Below are positions 33,945 to 45,630 of a DNA stretch of 64,000 nt, one piece after another. The notes under the pieces are model-generated. The model had not been told where the DNA came from and did no database searches. It saw only the letters and a program-made list of their open reading frames with translations. The stretch lies in assembly GCA_965240325.2 (NCBI GenBank), contig OZ251225.1, positions 3,844,001 to 3,908,000 of the forward strand. Direction: 5' to 3'. The stretch comes from Rebecca billardiae RCC1528 (lineage: Eukaryota; Haptophyta). Positions within the stretch are counted from its first letter, which is position 1; each line of letters begins with the position of its first letter. A program made the translations under genes and the position numbers.

Positions 33945-35504
33945 CGCGTCGGCCGCGCCCTCCTCGTCGTCCACCGCGTGGCCGAGCGCGCCGAGCCGCG
34001 CGCGCAGCGCTGCGCGCAGCTCGAGCTTGCGCTCGAGCATCGCGCTCACGCGCGCGAGCTCCTTGTCCGCCTTGGCCGCGTCGCGCGTGAAGGGCAGCAT
34101 GGCCGCGCCCGCCTTGGCGGCCAGGCGCGCGTCGAGCAACGCCTCGAGCTCAGGGTCGTCAGGGCGTGCGCCGGGGGCGTGGGCGCGCGGCTGGCCCTCG
34201 GCCGGCTCGGCGAGGCCGCCCTCCTCCTCCGCCGCCGCCGCGGCCGCCGCCGCCGCCGCCGCCGCCGCGGTCGGGTCGGCGGCGCCTGCGGCCGCGCGCG
34301 CCGCGTGCGCCTTGCCCGCGCGCGTGCGCACCCACGCCTTGAGCTGCGCGGCGCTCCGGATCTGGTCCTCCGCGGCCTGCGAGACGTAGGGCGCGCGCTC
34401 CCACGGCTCGGCGCACGCCCACGCCGCGGCGACGCGCTTGTACACCTCGCCCAGCCCCAGCCCCGGCTCCGCCGCGCCCAGCGCGCCGCGGCGCTGCACG
34501 CAGAAGAAGCCGAACGGCGAGCGCGCCGGCAGCGGCGGCTGCGCGTCTGTGGGCGCGGCGCCGTGCGCTCCGGGCGGCTGCGGGGGCGGCGGGGTGTCGG
34601 CGGCGGCGCTCTCGGCGGCGGCGGCGGCGGCGGCGGCGCGGCTGCCCCCGCCGCCCGGCGTCGCTGCCGCCCCCGCGCCGCCCCCGCCGCCTCCGTCCGA
34701 GGCCCGCTTCGTCCGCTCCTTGCTCAGCTCCTTGCTCTGCTTGCGCCTGCGCTTGCCCTCCTCCTCCGCCTGCTTGAGCACTTCGACCGCCGAGGGCGCG
34801 ACGGGGCGGCGCACGCGGCCGCGGGAGGAGGTGTCGGGCGTGGCGTCGTCGGGCGCGCCGCCGAGCCGCCGCGCCGCGTCCGCGTCGAGCAGCTGCCGCA
34901 GCGCGAGCAGCGCCTTCGTGCGCTCGAGCCCGTGCCCGACCCCCTCCGCCTGCGCGAGCACAAACGGTGCGTGCGCGCGCACGTCCTCCTCGCGCAGCTT
35001 GGAGGAGGCGCCGGGCGCGCGGTTGAGCGCGAGCACGTTGCGCGTGACGTTCTTGAGCGACGCCTTCGGCGACTCCTGCAGCAGCGAGATCACGCGCGCC
35101 GCCGTCTCCATCGGCCGCAGCTGCGCCTCCCACGTGGGCGCGTACTCGGGAGAGACCGCGCAGATCCGGTACCAGCCGCGCGCCGTGGTGATCCAGACGC
35201 GCGGGACGATCGAGCCGTCGTACTCGACGCACCACTCCGAGAGCTCCTCCAGCACCACCGACGGGCCCGACGCGCCGCCCGCCTCCTCGCCCGGCGCGAG
35301 CAGCGTGCCGGTGAGCGCGACCGCGCGCGCCGGGCTCTCGTCGAGCACGGTGAGCGGCACGTACGAGGACGCGTCGAAGGGGTCGCCCGAGCGCTCGAAC
35401 GCGGTGACGTTGGTGAGCACGCGCTGCGGCAGCCCGTCCGCCTCGCCGTCGGCGAAGTGCGCCGGCACCTCCGCCTCGAGGATGATCGTCTCGCCGAGCG
35501 ACAT
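30701..35504 (-). CDS. RFTS-HMG-DDT-WHIM chromatin protein
   Basis: Exons 35504-33459, 33299-31051 and 30878-30701 (introns 159 and 172 bases; donors GTGAGA and GTGCGG) give about 1,490 residues. Order: residues ~20-145 resemble the replication-foci (RFTS) domain of DNMT1 (VLTNVTAFERSGDPFD, LSEWCVEYDG, VWITTARGWYRICA). An HMG-box-like segment lies at ~325-395 (SPFGFFCVQRR, VAAAWACAEPWERAPYVSQA). A long charged coiled coil spans ~490-690. A DDT domain (~812-875, LLQAWDFVNCIGPAAGL) and WHIM modules (~1010, SPAQRTTLLHWLVERVLD; ~1140, EPLGSDRFGARYWRL) follow. The last exon restores a conserved-looking VWSAEMCAAWVEQV. DDT plus WHIM is the BAZ1/ACF1 and plant RINGLET layout for binding an ISWI ATPase. 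It is a nuclear remodeller subunit by inference. Divergent from the gene at 35739. Confidence 0.82.
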
Positions 35505-35738
35505 CGCGCAGGTCGGTCGTGCTGTCGCGCGACGCCTCAGCCTGAGCAGCTGAGCGGTCCGGGCGCGCCCGGCGAAAACCTGAAAGCGTTGCGCGGCCGC
35601 CCGCTCCGGCTGGGCCGCTGCGAACGCTCCGGTTCCTGATCAAGAACCGAGATCGAATGGGCGAGAACCGGCGGGCGCCACGGTCTTCTGGCGAGCGGGC
35701 GGGATCTGAGCACCGTCGACCAGCACGCCCCGCGCGCC
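35505..35738. promoter_or_regulatory. Divergent promoter region
   Basis: This 234-base stretch between the start codons of the chromatin gene and the TIR-like gene contains GGCGAAAAC, resembling an E2F-type site. GGTTCCTGATCAAGAACC at 35630-35647 is a near-perfect inverted repeat. Confidence 0.4.
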
Positions 35739-38080
35739 ATGTTGAACGCGAGCACGGTCGCCGCGCTCAACCCGCCGGGCGCCGGGCGCTCGGAGGAGCC
35801 GCGCCACGCCGCGCCGCCGCCCAGCGCGCGCGCTGCTCGCTGGAGCGCCTCGCCCAAGAAGGGGAGGCGCGCGCCGCCCGCACGCGCGCGCACCTCGTGG
35901 CCGGGGCCGCGCGCGCGGGCGAAGGGCGGCCCGCGCGGGCTGGAGAAGGGCGGGACGATGTTCATGGCGGGCCTCTTCGCCGGCGACGACGACCCCGAGG
36001 CGTTCGACCCCGCGTGGGACGCGAGCGGCGTGCTCGAGCTGCAGCGCGCGTTCTCGCAGATGCACGACCTGCACGCGCAGGTCGACCCCGAGCTGGTGCG
36101 CGGCGTGACGCTGGGGCAGGTGATGGAGGGCGTCGGCCGGCACTTCGCCAAGCGCGCGCAGCACGCCAACGACGCGTCCTCCGCCTCCTTCGCCGTGCCC
36201 ACCGTCGACACCTTCATCTCGCACACGTGGTCGACCTCGCAGCGCGTGAAGTACATCGGGCTCTTCGTGGAGTTCTGCGCGCTCCCCGCGGCGGCGGCGT
36301 CGGTGCTCGCGGCGGGCGCGGCGGCGCTGATGCAGGCCTCCGACCTGTGGACCGACGCCGCGCCGCTGCTCCCCGCGCACGGCTGCTACCGCTCGGTGCG
36401 CGCGCTCGGCTGCGCGCACGACTGCTGCGAGCTCGGCCTGTGGTCGTGCGTGTTCGGCGCGGCCACGTTCGTGCTCGTCGGCGTGGCGTGGCCGAGCGTG
36501 ACCTGGGTGCTGCGCGCGCTGCGGCTGAGCCACCGCGCCTACTTCCTCGACAAGCTGTGCATCGACCAGAACAGCGCCGAGGGCAAGCAGGCGGGCATCC
36601 GCGCGCTCGGGCAGATCCTGGCGCGCACGCGCCGCATGCACATCATGTGGTCGCCGGGCTACTTCCAACGGTGGGTGAAAGGGCTGGGCTGAAAGGGCCT
36701 GGCCGGGCCTGCGCAGACCTGCGCGGCGCGAAGCCACGCGACGCGCGCGGCGCTTGTCGTGCGGGCGTCGCCGCGGCGCGCGCGCGCGGCGCCGCGCGCC
36801 CCCCGCCGCCGCGGCTGAGCTGTGCACGCGCCGCCCCGGCCCGCGCGCCGCGGCTCTCTCTGCGCGCCCTCTGCGCGCCCTCTGCGCGTGGGCGCAGGCT
36901 GTGGTGCATCTTTGAGCTGTCGGCCTTCCTGCAGATCCGCGCGTCGCGCGAGGCGCAGGCGGAGCAGGAGGACGAGCTGGCGGCGGCGGCGGCGGCGGGC
37001 GCGCAAGGGCGGCGCGGCGCGCGCGCGCTGTGGGCGCGCTGCTGCCGCCGGCGCCGGGCGCCGCAGCAGGAGCTGCAGCTGACCGCGCTGCCGCTGGGCC
37101 ACGGCATCATGATGCTGATGCTGGTGCTCTGGCTCGTGCAGCTGCTCTCCGTCGCCTACTCCACCGCCGCCTCGCAGCGCGCGGCCGCGCACGGCGTGGG
37201 CGGCGTCTCTCGCGACTCTGTGTTCGCGCTCTTCAAGGCGGACGTGCTCGAGCTCTTCGCAGCGCCCACGCGCCGGGGCGCGTTCCAGCGCATCGCGCTC
37301 TCGGCGGTGTTTGGCGTGCTCGTGCTGTACGCGCTGTACACGGGCGGGCGCTGGCTGCGCCGCTGCGTCGACTGCCACATCACCATCCGCGAGACGCTGC
37401 GCGCCTTCTCCGTGCGCGACGCGCAGTGCCACGCGCCCGAGGACAAGGTGCTGATCCACGCGGTGATCGGCCGCTGGTACTCCGACGAGCGGCGGGTGCA
37501 CCCGGCAGAGGGGCTGCGCAAGTTCGAGCAGCTCGTGCGCACGCGCACGCTGCGCGACGTGGACGCGTCGATGGGCACGCGCGGCGCGCTGCCGACGCAG
37601 TACCTGCTGCTGATCGTGCTCGCCGCGTCGTGGGGCGCGCTCGACTGGATGGCCTCGCTCGCACGCGCGCGCGCCGGGCCCGAGCAGCTCTCGCGGCTCA
37701 TCTTTGTCTTCGCCGTGCCCGCGTCGATCCTGCCGCTCGCGATGCAGCTCAGCCTCACGCTGCTGTACGCGCTGCGGCAGCGCTTCGCGGACACGCTGCT
37801 GTACGGGCAGCGCGGCAAGGGGCTGTCCAACGGCCTCGCGTCCGCGCTGCTCCTCGCCTCGATGGGGCTGCTCGCGTGGCCCGTCTTCCACACGGCGCAC
37901 CACCACAGGCCGGGGTGGGAGGCGCTGCTCGTGCTGCTCTACCTGCTCGCCTGGCCCGGCGTGACGCTCTCGGGCGCGCTGCTGCGCGCGCTCGACGAGA
38001 AGGAGGACGCGCGCACGCGCGGCCGCAAGCCGCGCACCATCCAGGAGGTCAGGAGCTGGATCAGCTCGTCGCTCCTATGA
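35739..38080 (+). CDS. TIR-like domain membrane protein
   Basis: Exons 35739-36670 and 36898-38080 (227-base intron, donor GTGGGT, acceptor CAG) give about 704 residues. The junction restores SPGYFQR then LWCIFELSAF. Residues ~150-325 contain FISHTWS, a membrane segment, YFLDKLCIDQN, RRMHIMWSPGYF and RLWCIFEL. This is the order seen in TIR-like or TIR-related proteins of algae and oomycetes, in which a FISHxW strand, a C-I-D-Q turn and an R-x-W-C-x-x-E motif recur. The C-terminal half has about six further hydrophobic helices. Two more helices interrupt the TIR-like fold (~180-200 and ~235-260), so it is not a canonical soluble TIR. Role unknown; a membrane signalling or NAD-related function is possible but not shown. 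Confidence 0.75.
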
Positions 38081-38402
38081 CCGCGTCGTGACAGCGCAGC
38101 GCGCAGTAGTCTAAGCTACGGCGCGCGCGCGCATTATTGCCGCCATATACTGTATATATGCATCATCAGCATATCAGGCGCGCGGCAATAACATCAGCCT
38201 TGTCAGGCGGCTAGCGCGGCGGCCGCCGGCCAGACGATGATTATATATACGTACGTACGCGATATATGCTGATGACTACGCTACTCTCTCTCTCTCTCTC
38301 TCAGTCGATCCGTCTCTCTATGACTATAGCGCGCGCTATCGTCGCGTCATATACGCGACCGATGTAGTATATGTCGTAGCATGAGATGCTGACGCGACGA
38401 TG
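38081..38402. other. Convergent intergenic region with AT and CT repeats
   Basis: No gene. It contains ATATACTGTATATATG near 38145, GTACGTACG near 38252 and a (CT)n run at about 38281-38301, with GATGCTGACG/CATCATCAGC motifs. It separates two convergent stop codons and is probably a shared 3' region. Confidence 0.6.
38281..38301 (+). repeat. (CT)n microsatellite
   Basis: About ten CT units in the convergent 3' region. Confidence 0.8.
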
Positions 38403-41400
38403 CTACGACGGTTGCGGGCGCAAAGACGAGCCAGCGGCGAGCTCGACCGAGCGCGACACCGCCGCCGACACCTTGCCGCCCGTCGACGAGACGGCGGTGG
38501 CGGAGGCGACCGAGCTCGCGCGCGCTCGTCCCTCCGCCGTGCCGGCGCCCGCGCCGTCGGCCGGCGCCGCGCCGTCGGCGCCAGCCCTGCCGGCGCCGGC
38601 GCCGCGCACCGCCATGGGCGAGGCGCCGCGCAGGTCGCGCGCCGAGCGCGTCTGCACGATGTGCAGCGGGCTGCCCGCGGCGGCGGCGCTGCCGGTGCGC
38701 TGCGCGGCGGGCGCTCGGCGCGGCTTCTCAGACGCGGCGCGCCTGCCCGCGCTCTCGGCGCGCTCGCTCGGCCGGTTGGGGCGCAGCGCGTCCTTGGACG
38801 CGCGGCGCTCGATGCGCGCGGGCGCGGGCGCGCGGCGCGGCGCGGGCGCCGCCTCGCGCCGCGCGCCGTCGTCCGCGCCGCCGGTGGAGGAGCGCCGGTC
38901 GTACCGGCCGGCGCCGGGCTGGCGCGCCGCGGCGCCGCCGGCCGGCGCGGCGCCGGCGCCGCCCGCCACGCCGCCGCCGCCGCCGCCGCGCGCGCCGCCC
39001 GTTCTCCGCTCGCGCTTGATGCGGCGCAGCTGCTCGAGCACGCTCGCAAAGCTCGGCCGCTTGGTCGGCTCCGAGTCCCAGCACAGCCGGATCAGCTTGG
39101 CGATCGGCGGCGGGCACGCGGGCGGCAGCTCGGGCCGCTTGTTGCGGTACACGGTCGCAAACGCAATCTGCATCGCGTCCATGCCGGCAAACGGCTTGGT
39201 GCCGGAGAGGCACTCGGCGAGGAAGATGGCGTACGAGTAGACGTCCACCTTGTGGTCGTACGTGTTCTGCTTGAACACCTCGGGCGCCGTCCAGCCGGGC
39301 GTGCCGATCTGGCCCGTCATCGACGCGATGTCCACCTGCACGCCAAACGGAGGCGGCGGGTCGGAGGAGGTGCACGCAGCAGCCACGGGGCGCGCGCGGC
39401 GTGCGGAGTGCGTGCGCGTGAGCGCGCGAGCGCGCGCGCGCGCGCGTGAGGGCGCGCGCCCCGCGCATCTCGGCCGCCGCCGCGGCGCGCCCGCCGCCCG
39501 CCCCTTGCCTGGAAGAAGCGCGACAGCCCAAAGTCCGCGATCTTCGCCGTCCACTGCTGGTCGACCAGGATGTTCTGCGACTTGAGGTCGCGGTGTATGA
39601 TCGGGGGCTCGCACTCGTGCAGGTAGCGCACGCCAGACGCCACGTCCACGGCGATGCGCAGCAGCCAGTCCGCGTCCGGCCGGATGAGCTGCTTGTGCAG
39701 CAGGTCGTGCATCGAGCCGCGGGCCATGTACTCGGTGATCACGCACAGGTTGGGCTGCTCCGTCACCGCGCCGATGAAGGCGACCACGTTGCGGTGCCTG
39801 CGCAGGCGCGCGCGCGCGCATCAGCGCAGGAGCGGCGCACGCGCCCGGCCCAGGGCACGCGTGAGCGCAGCGCGCGCGCGCGCCCTCGCGCTCGCTGTGC
39901 GCCGTGCTCGCGTGCGCCCCGCCGCGGCTGCGCGCGCGCGTGCCCGCACCTGACTTTGGAGAGGATGGCGAGCTCCTTGGAGAACTTGTCCATCGTGTCC
40001 GTGTCCATCGACTGGTACTTGAGCTTCTTGATGGCGACCTCCTCGCCCATGCACGTGCCGCGGTACACGATGGAGAAGGCGCCCTCGCCCAGCACCTCGT
40101 GCACGCGCAGCGCCTCGAACGGGATGCGCTGCGTCGTGTCCGCCGCGTCGGTGCTGTACACCGACGGCTCGGACCACGCGGACGCGCCGGCGGCGGAGGA
40201 GGTGGCGCGCACGCGGAAGCGATACGAGCGCGCGGGCAGCAGCTTGGTTGCAGTGAAGGTCTCCGCCTCGCCCGCGTACAGCGTGCGCCACTCGCTCTCC
40301 TCGCCGACGCCGACGCCGACGCCGCCCGTGCCGGCGGCCGCGGGCGCGGCCGCCGCGCCGCCGCCCGCCGGTGCCGCGCCCGCCGGCTTGGGCGGCGCGG
40401 CGCCGCTCGAGCCCGCGGCGGCGGCGGCGGCGGCGCGCGCGGCGGCGCCACTCGGCGCGGCGGGCGAGCCCGGCTTGCGCGGCGCGCCCGCGCTGCCGTT
40501 GCGCGTGCCGAGCACCCTGCGCGCGATCCCCGCCGCGGCGAGCGCGCGCGCCTCCTCCTCGGCCACCTCCTCCTCCTCCACCTCCTCCTCGCTGCTCACC
40601 TCCTGCGCCGGCTCGTCGTCGGAGTCGGGCACGACGCCCTCGTCGGCGCCGTCAGCCGCGTCGTCGACGACGCGCTGCGCGCTCTCGGCGTCCGCGCCGT
40701 CGGCCGCGCCCTCCTCGGCCGCGTCCACGTCGATCTCCGCGTCGATCTCCTCGCAGATGTCGTCCGCCGCCACCGAGCCCGCCATCGAGCTGCGCCCGTA
40801 CAGCACGATGGACGGGTGGGCGCTCAGCGCGGGCAGCGCGGGCGCGCCGCCCACGCCGCCGCCGGGCGCGGGCGCGGGCGGCGGCGGGCTGGCGCCGCCG
40901 CCGCCGCCGCCGAGCACAAGGCCGGGCGGCAGGCCGGCGAGGCCGCTCGCGGAGGAGGCGCTCTCGAGCGCGGCGGCGATCACGCCCTCGCGCTGGTTGC
41001 GGAACGTGCCGTCCGACACCGCGTCGATCCGCCGCCCCGAGTCGACCTGCAGCTCCCAGCGCACCGGCGGCGGCGCGGGCGGCGCGCCGGGCGCGGCGCC
41101 GCCGCGCACGCCGGCGTCGCCGCCGCCGCCGGCAGCGTCGGCGGCGAGCTCAGCGCCGTCGGCGTCGGCGAGCTCGCCCGCGCCGCGCGTGCCGTCGCCC
41201 CAGCACAGCGTGAGCGTGGTCGACGTCTTGGCGAGGATGAGCGGCGCGAGCGCGAGCGGCGGCTGCGGCGCGCCGCCCATCGTGAAGCCGAGCGCGTCGC
41301 TCCACGGCCCCGCGCCCACGCGGTTGACCGCTCGCACGCGCAGCGCGTACGCCTTGCCCGCGCACAGCCCCTCCTCCACCTGCGCGCTCTCGACCGAGCC

Positions 41401-41683
41401 GCCGAAGAAGTGCGACGCGCTGCTCCCGTCCTCCTGCGCCACGAACTGCAGCTCGTAGTGCAGCAGCGCCGAGCCGTTCGGCTGCGCCACCTCCCACCGC
41501 ACCGCCGCGGCCGCCTCGGTCACATCGAGCAGCGCGGGCGCGCACAGCTGGCTGGGCACGTCAGACTCGGTGACGAAGGTGGAGCGCGCGGACCAGCCGC
41601 CCGTGCCCACCGCGTTGCTCGCGCACACGCGCACCGTGTACGTCGTGCCCGCCGCCAGCCCGTCCACGCGCACCCACTGCTCC

Positions 41684-41738
<55 letters not shown>

Positions 41739-44700
41739 GGTGCGTGGGCGAGCGCGGCTCGACCTCGAGCTCGCGCACGACGAGCGGGTCGGCGGCGGCG
41801 CCGCCGGCGGGGCCGGCCGCCGCGGCGGCGGAGCCGCCGAGCAGCGAGGCCGCCAGCCCCGCGCTGCTCCCCGCCGGCACGCTCGCCGAGTGCGTCACGA
41901 GCGGCACTGGCGCGGGCGCGCTCAGCGGCACCGGCGTCGGCTGCGCCGCGGGCGCGCGCGCAAGCCTGAGCTGCAGCTTGTACGCGCAGATGGGCGAGCC
42001 GCCGTCGGGCGGCGCCTTCCACGCGATCTCGAGCGAGGACGTGCCCACCTCGCGCGGCTGCGGCGGCAGCGGCTCCGCCGGCGCCGCCGCGTCCGTGCGC
42101 ACGAGCAGCACGCCGGACCACTCGGAGCTCAGCGCGCCGCCGCCGCCGCCGCTGCCGCCGCCGCCCGCGCCGCCCGCGCCCGCGCCGCCGCCGCCCGGCC
42201 CGGCGAGGACGGCGTGGAGCAGCGGCGGGCCGGTGGAGGGCGCGGCGACGACGCGCAGCCGGAACGCGTACGTCGTCGCCGGCTCGAGCAGCCGCACCTC
42301 GTGCCGCGTGTCCTCGCCCGAGTAGACGACAGCGCCCGCGCTCGCGCCGCCGCCGCCGCCGCTCGCGGCCGGCGGCGGCGGCGCGGCGGCGGCGGCGCCC
42401 GCCTCGGCAGCGGCGGCGCTCGCCTCGGCGCTGACCTCGCTCATGTGCAGCACGTAGTTGCGCAGGCGCAGCCCGCGCGTCTCCGCCGCGGGCCAGCGCA
42501 GCGCCACCGTCGAGTCGGTGCGCCGCTCGAGCAGCGGCGCGGGCGGCGCGGGCGGCGTCGTGCGTGCTGTTTCGCACAGCACCGGCCGCGACCAGCTGCC
42601 TGCGCCCTTCGAGTTGATCAGACACACGCGCACGCGGTACCGCGCGCCGGCGTGGAGGCGCTCGACGGAGACGGTGACCTCGTGCGCGCCCGTGTACGGC
42701 ACGGGCTGGCCGAGCGGGCGCGTCACCACGTGCGCCCCCTCGCCCGAGCCGTGCGGGCCGTCCTCCGCGACCAGCGTGAGCTCGATGCGGCAGGCGTACA
42801 CGGCAGAGACGTCTTCGCCCATGCCGCCTCGGAGCGAGAGCTCCACCAGACCGTCGGCCTCGGGCTCGATGGCGCGGACGTCGGGCGCGTCGGGGCGCGA
42901 CGCCGCCGTCCACACCTCCGCGTACACCCACTCGCTCCACTGCAGCCGGTTCGCCGGCGTCCAGCGCGAGAGCAGCGGCGTGCCCGTGCGCGCGCGCAGC
43001 TGGTAGCGGGTGCCTGGCGCCAGCTCGGCCATCTCAAAAGTGTCCGCGTGGCCTCTGAACACGTCCACGTACGTGCCGTCGAGCGGGTTGGCGGGGCCGC
43101 GCCCGCCCGACGAGCCGGGCTTCGAGCTCGCGCGCGCGTGCGCCTGCAGGTGGTTCACCAGCGTGCTCGCGCCGCCCGCGCTCGAGCCGAACGAGAGCAG
43201 CAGCGCGCGCGCGCTGCACCGCTCGCACCGCAGCTCGCATGAGGGCGCGCCCGCGGCCGAGGCGCCGGAGCCGCGCCGCGTGGAGGAGAGGGGGCCGCTC
43301 GGCCCGGCGGCCGCGGCGGCGGCGCCCGGCGCGTCCGGGCCCGCCGCCGCACCGCCCGGCTGCTCCGTCGAGCGCGGCCGCGGCGAGCTCGCCGTCGTCG
43401 AGCCGCCGTCGGGCCTGCCGCTGAGCGCGCGCGTGCGGCCGGGCGGCGAGCCTTCGAGCGGCTCGAGCTGAGGCGTGGCGGGCGTGGCGGGGGGCGTCGA
43501 GGCGACGGAGCCGAGCGAGAAGGGCTGGCGCACGCCGAGGCTCGCGCCGTCCGCGCCCGTGGCCCGCCACGACCCGTCGGCGCCCGCGCCGAGCTCGGCG
43601 CCCCACCCGCCGCCCTCGCCGCCGCCGCCGCCGGGCGGCGGCGGCGGCGCGCCCGCGCCGCCGCCGCCCTGCCCGCCGCCGCCGCCGCCGTCGGCCGCCG
43701 ACGGCAGCGGCAGCGCGGCCGCCGAGAGCTCGCTGTGCTCGTCCGTCCGCTCGAGCGGGCCCGAGGGCGGCCGCGCCTCGCCCGCCGTCGACGGCGTCGA
43801 GCGCACGCCGCCGCCCCCCGAGTACACCAGCGGCGACGGCACGCGCTGAGGCGGCGCTCCGTTCAGAAGCTGCCTCGCCTTGTGCGCCAGCGGCGCGAGC
43901 TCGCCAGAGCCCTTGCGCCCGTGGCGCGCGCCGAGCGGGTTGAGCGCGGGGAGCTGGCGCGGCTCCCACGGCGCGCCGTCCGCCGAGCCGAGGCTCGCGC
44001 GGGACGCGCCGGACTCCATGCTCTTCGGGCGGTACACGTCCGCGCGCGCCGGCGGCGCCGGCGGCGCGTGCGCGCTCGGCGCGCCGCCGCCGCCGCCGCC
44101 GCCGCCGCCAAACGCGCCGCCGCCGCCCACCGCGCTGCAGCTCGGCTCGGAGAAGCTGCCGCTCGGATCGGCGCGCACGCTGGAGCCGAAGGACGCGGAG
44201 GCGGACACCACGCTCATCAGCCCGTGCGCCGAGCCCTCCTCCGCGCCCCCCTTCCCCGTCGGCGGCCGCGAGACGGTCGCGCTCGGCGGCGCGCTGCCGC
44301 CGGCCGAGGAGGCGGACGCGGACGGCGTGCGCGCGGGCCGCGGCGCGCCGGCGGTGTCGAAGGGGTCGTCGGGCGTGCCCTGCGCGGGCGCGGCGGGCTG
44401 CTCGCTGTCAGACTCGGGCTGGTCGGGCGGCAGCTCGGGCCCCCCGCCCCCGCCGCTGCTCGGCGGGCGCGCGGCCGCCGCCGCCCTCGGCGCAACCTGA
44501 ATGGTCGTGCCTCCGGAGATGGCGCCTGCGCGCGCGGCGGGGCGGGCGCACGGGGCCGCGCGCGGGCGGGGAGGGGTGTCGGTAGCGCCGCGGCGGCGCG
44601 GCGCGGGCCGGTGGGGCGCCGCGCGCACGCGCCCACGCCGCGCGCCGTGGGCGCGCACCCGGCCTGTGCTCGGCGCCGTCGCCGCCCTCCGCCCCCGCCG

Positions 44701-44827
44701 AGCGCACGCCTGTCCGGGCGGGCGAGGAGGAGGAGTCGGCGGGTGTGTGCGTGAAGTGGGGGTCGGCGAGCGAGGGCGAGGCTGTGCCGTCCGTGCCCAG
44801 CCGGCCCGCACTCGCGCCGCATCCCAT
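38403..44827 (-). CDS. FN3-repeat TKL protein kinase, N-myristoylated start
   Basis: Exons 44827-44659, 44525-39950, 39797-39509 and 39335-38403 are in frame and give about 1,988 residues. Exon 1 begins MGCGASAGR, a classic N-myristoylation and dual-acylation signal; the large frame alone lacks it. A low-complexity region (~60-480) precedes about six fibronectin type III domains (~490-1500), the last interrupted by a ~200-residue acidic insert. The kinase lies at ~1530-1785: GEGAFSIVYRG, VAIKKLK, HRDLKSQNIL, DFGLSRFF, GTPGWTAPEV, all catalytic residues present. It is a TKL type (Raf/MLK/CTR1-like). Intron 3 has a GC donor (CAG/GCAAGG). The tail is basic and Ser/Ala-rich. It is probably a membrane-tethered kinase whose FN3 array binds partners. 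It lies downstream (in tandem) of NSUN2. Confidence 0.9.
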
Positions 44828-45630
44828 GCGGCACGCGGCGCGCAGGCCAGGGCGGCCTGCCGCGCCACAAGGCCAAGGGCCAAGACTGCAACGCTTGCTT
44901 GACTCTCTTCCATGCAAACGCGCACGATGGCTGCCGGCTGCCGCGCCCTCCATTCTTTTAATCTTTTATGGGTGTTTGTTTTATCGCGCGCTGATAGCTC
45001 GAAAAACAAATGCGTCGCCGCCGTCGCGTCCTCGCTGCGCCGCACACGCGACCTGCGACGCGAGTCAGCAGCGCGCATTGGCGTTGGTCCTGGCACTCCG
45101 CAGCAGCAGGCTGCTGAGGCTACTGGCGTCGTAGCGGGCACCGTGCATCCCCCGCTGTCTCCTCGGGCTGCCGGCCCGAGTCGCATCAGTCATCCCGCTC
45201 GGCCCCCCGGCGCTGCCAGCGCTCACTCGCTCTCTCTGCGGGCGCGCGCGCCGGCCGCGCAGGCGTGCGCGTGAGTTGGCAGTTGGCAGTGCGCAGTGCG
45301 CAGTGCGCAGTGCGCAGGGAGCACCAGCACGGCAGCGGGTGAGACGCAGAGGGAGCCGCGCGAGTGCACGCGTGCACGCGCGCGGGGGGGGGCGGGCAGG
45401 TGTGCGCGGGCTGTAGAGCAACGGTCCGACGGGGTGCGGCCGCAGCAATAGGGAATCCTGCGCGCTGCCTCGGGCAGACTGGCTCTGGCCTCGCTGAGCG
45501 CGCGGCGCGCGCCACGTTGGCGCGCGCCGGCACGGGCGCTCGCGGGCGGGCGCGGTGGTGCGCGGGTGGTGCGCGGGCGGGCGCGCGTGACGCACCCGTG
45601 GCGGCGCGCCTCGGCGGCGCGCGCAGCGGC
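44828..45630. other. Intergenic between tandem minus-strand genes
   Basis: No gene seen. It includes an AT-richer patch (TTTTAATCTTTTATGGGTG near 44955) that could be the kinase promoter. A 7-base tandem repeat lies at 45276-45317, and the rest is GC-rich DNA leading to the NSUN2-like stop. Confidence 0.5.
45276..45317 (+). repeat. Six tandem 7-base units
   Basis: Two TTGGCAG units are followed by four TGCGCAG units without interruption. The set lies upstream of the kinase gene and may be a slippage-prone array or a clustered factor site. Confidence 0.8.

Noticed and set aside
30501-35639. 1,515-residue plus-strand frame opposite the chromatin gene
   Set aside because: Low-complexity Arg-rich shadow. 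All recognisable domains (RFTS, HMG, DDT, WHIM) are on the minus strand.
39904-43242. 1,112-residue plus-strand frame opposite the kinase gene
   Set aside because: Arg/Ala-rich shadow without domains; FN3 and kinase motifs are on the other strand.
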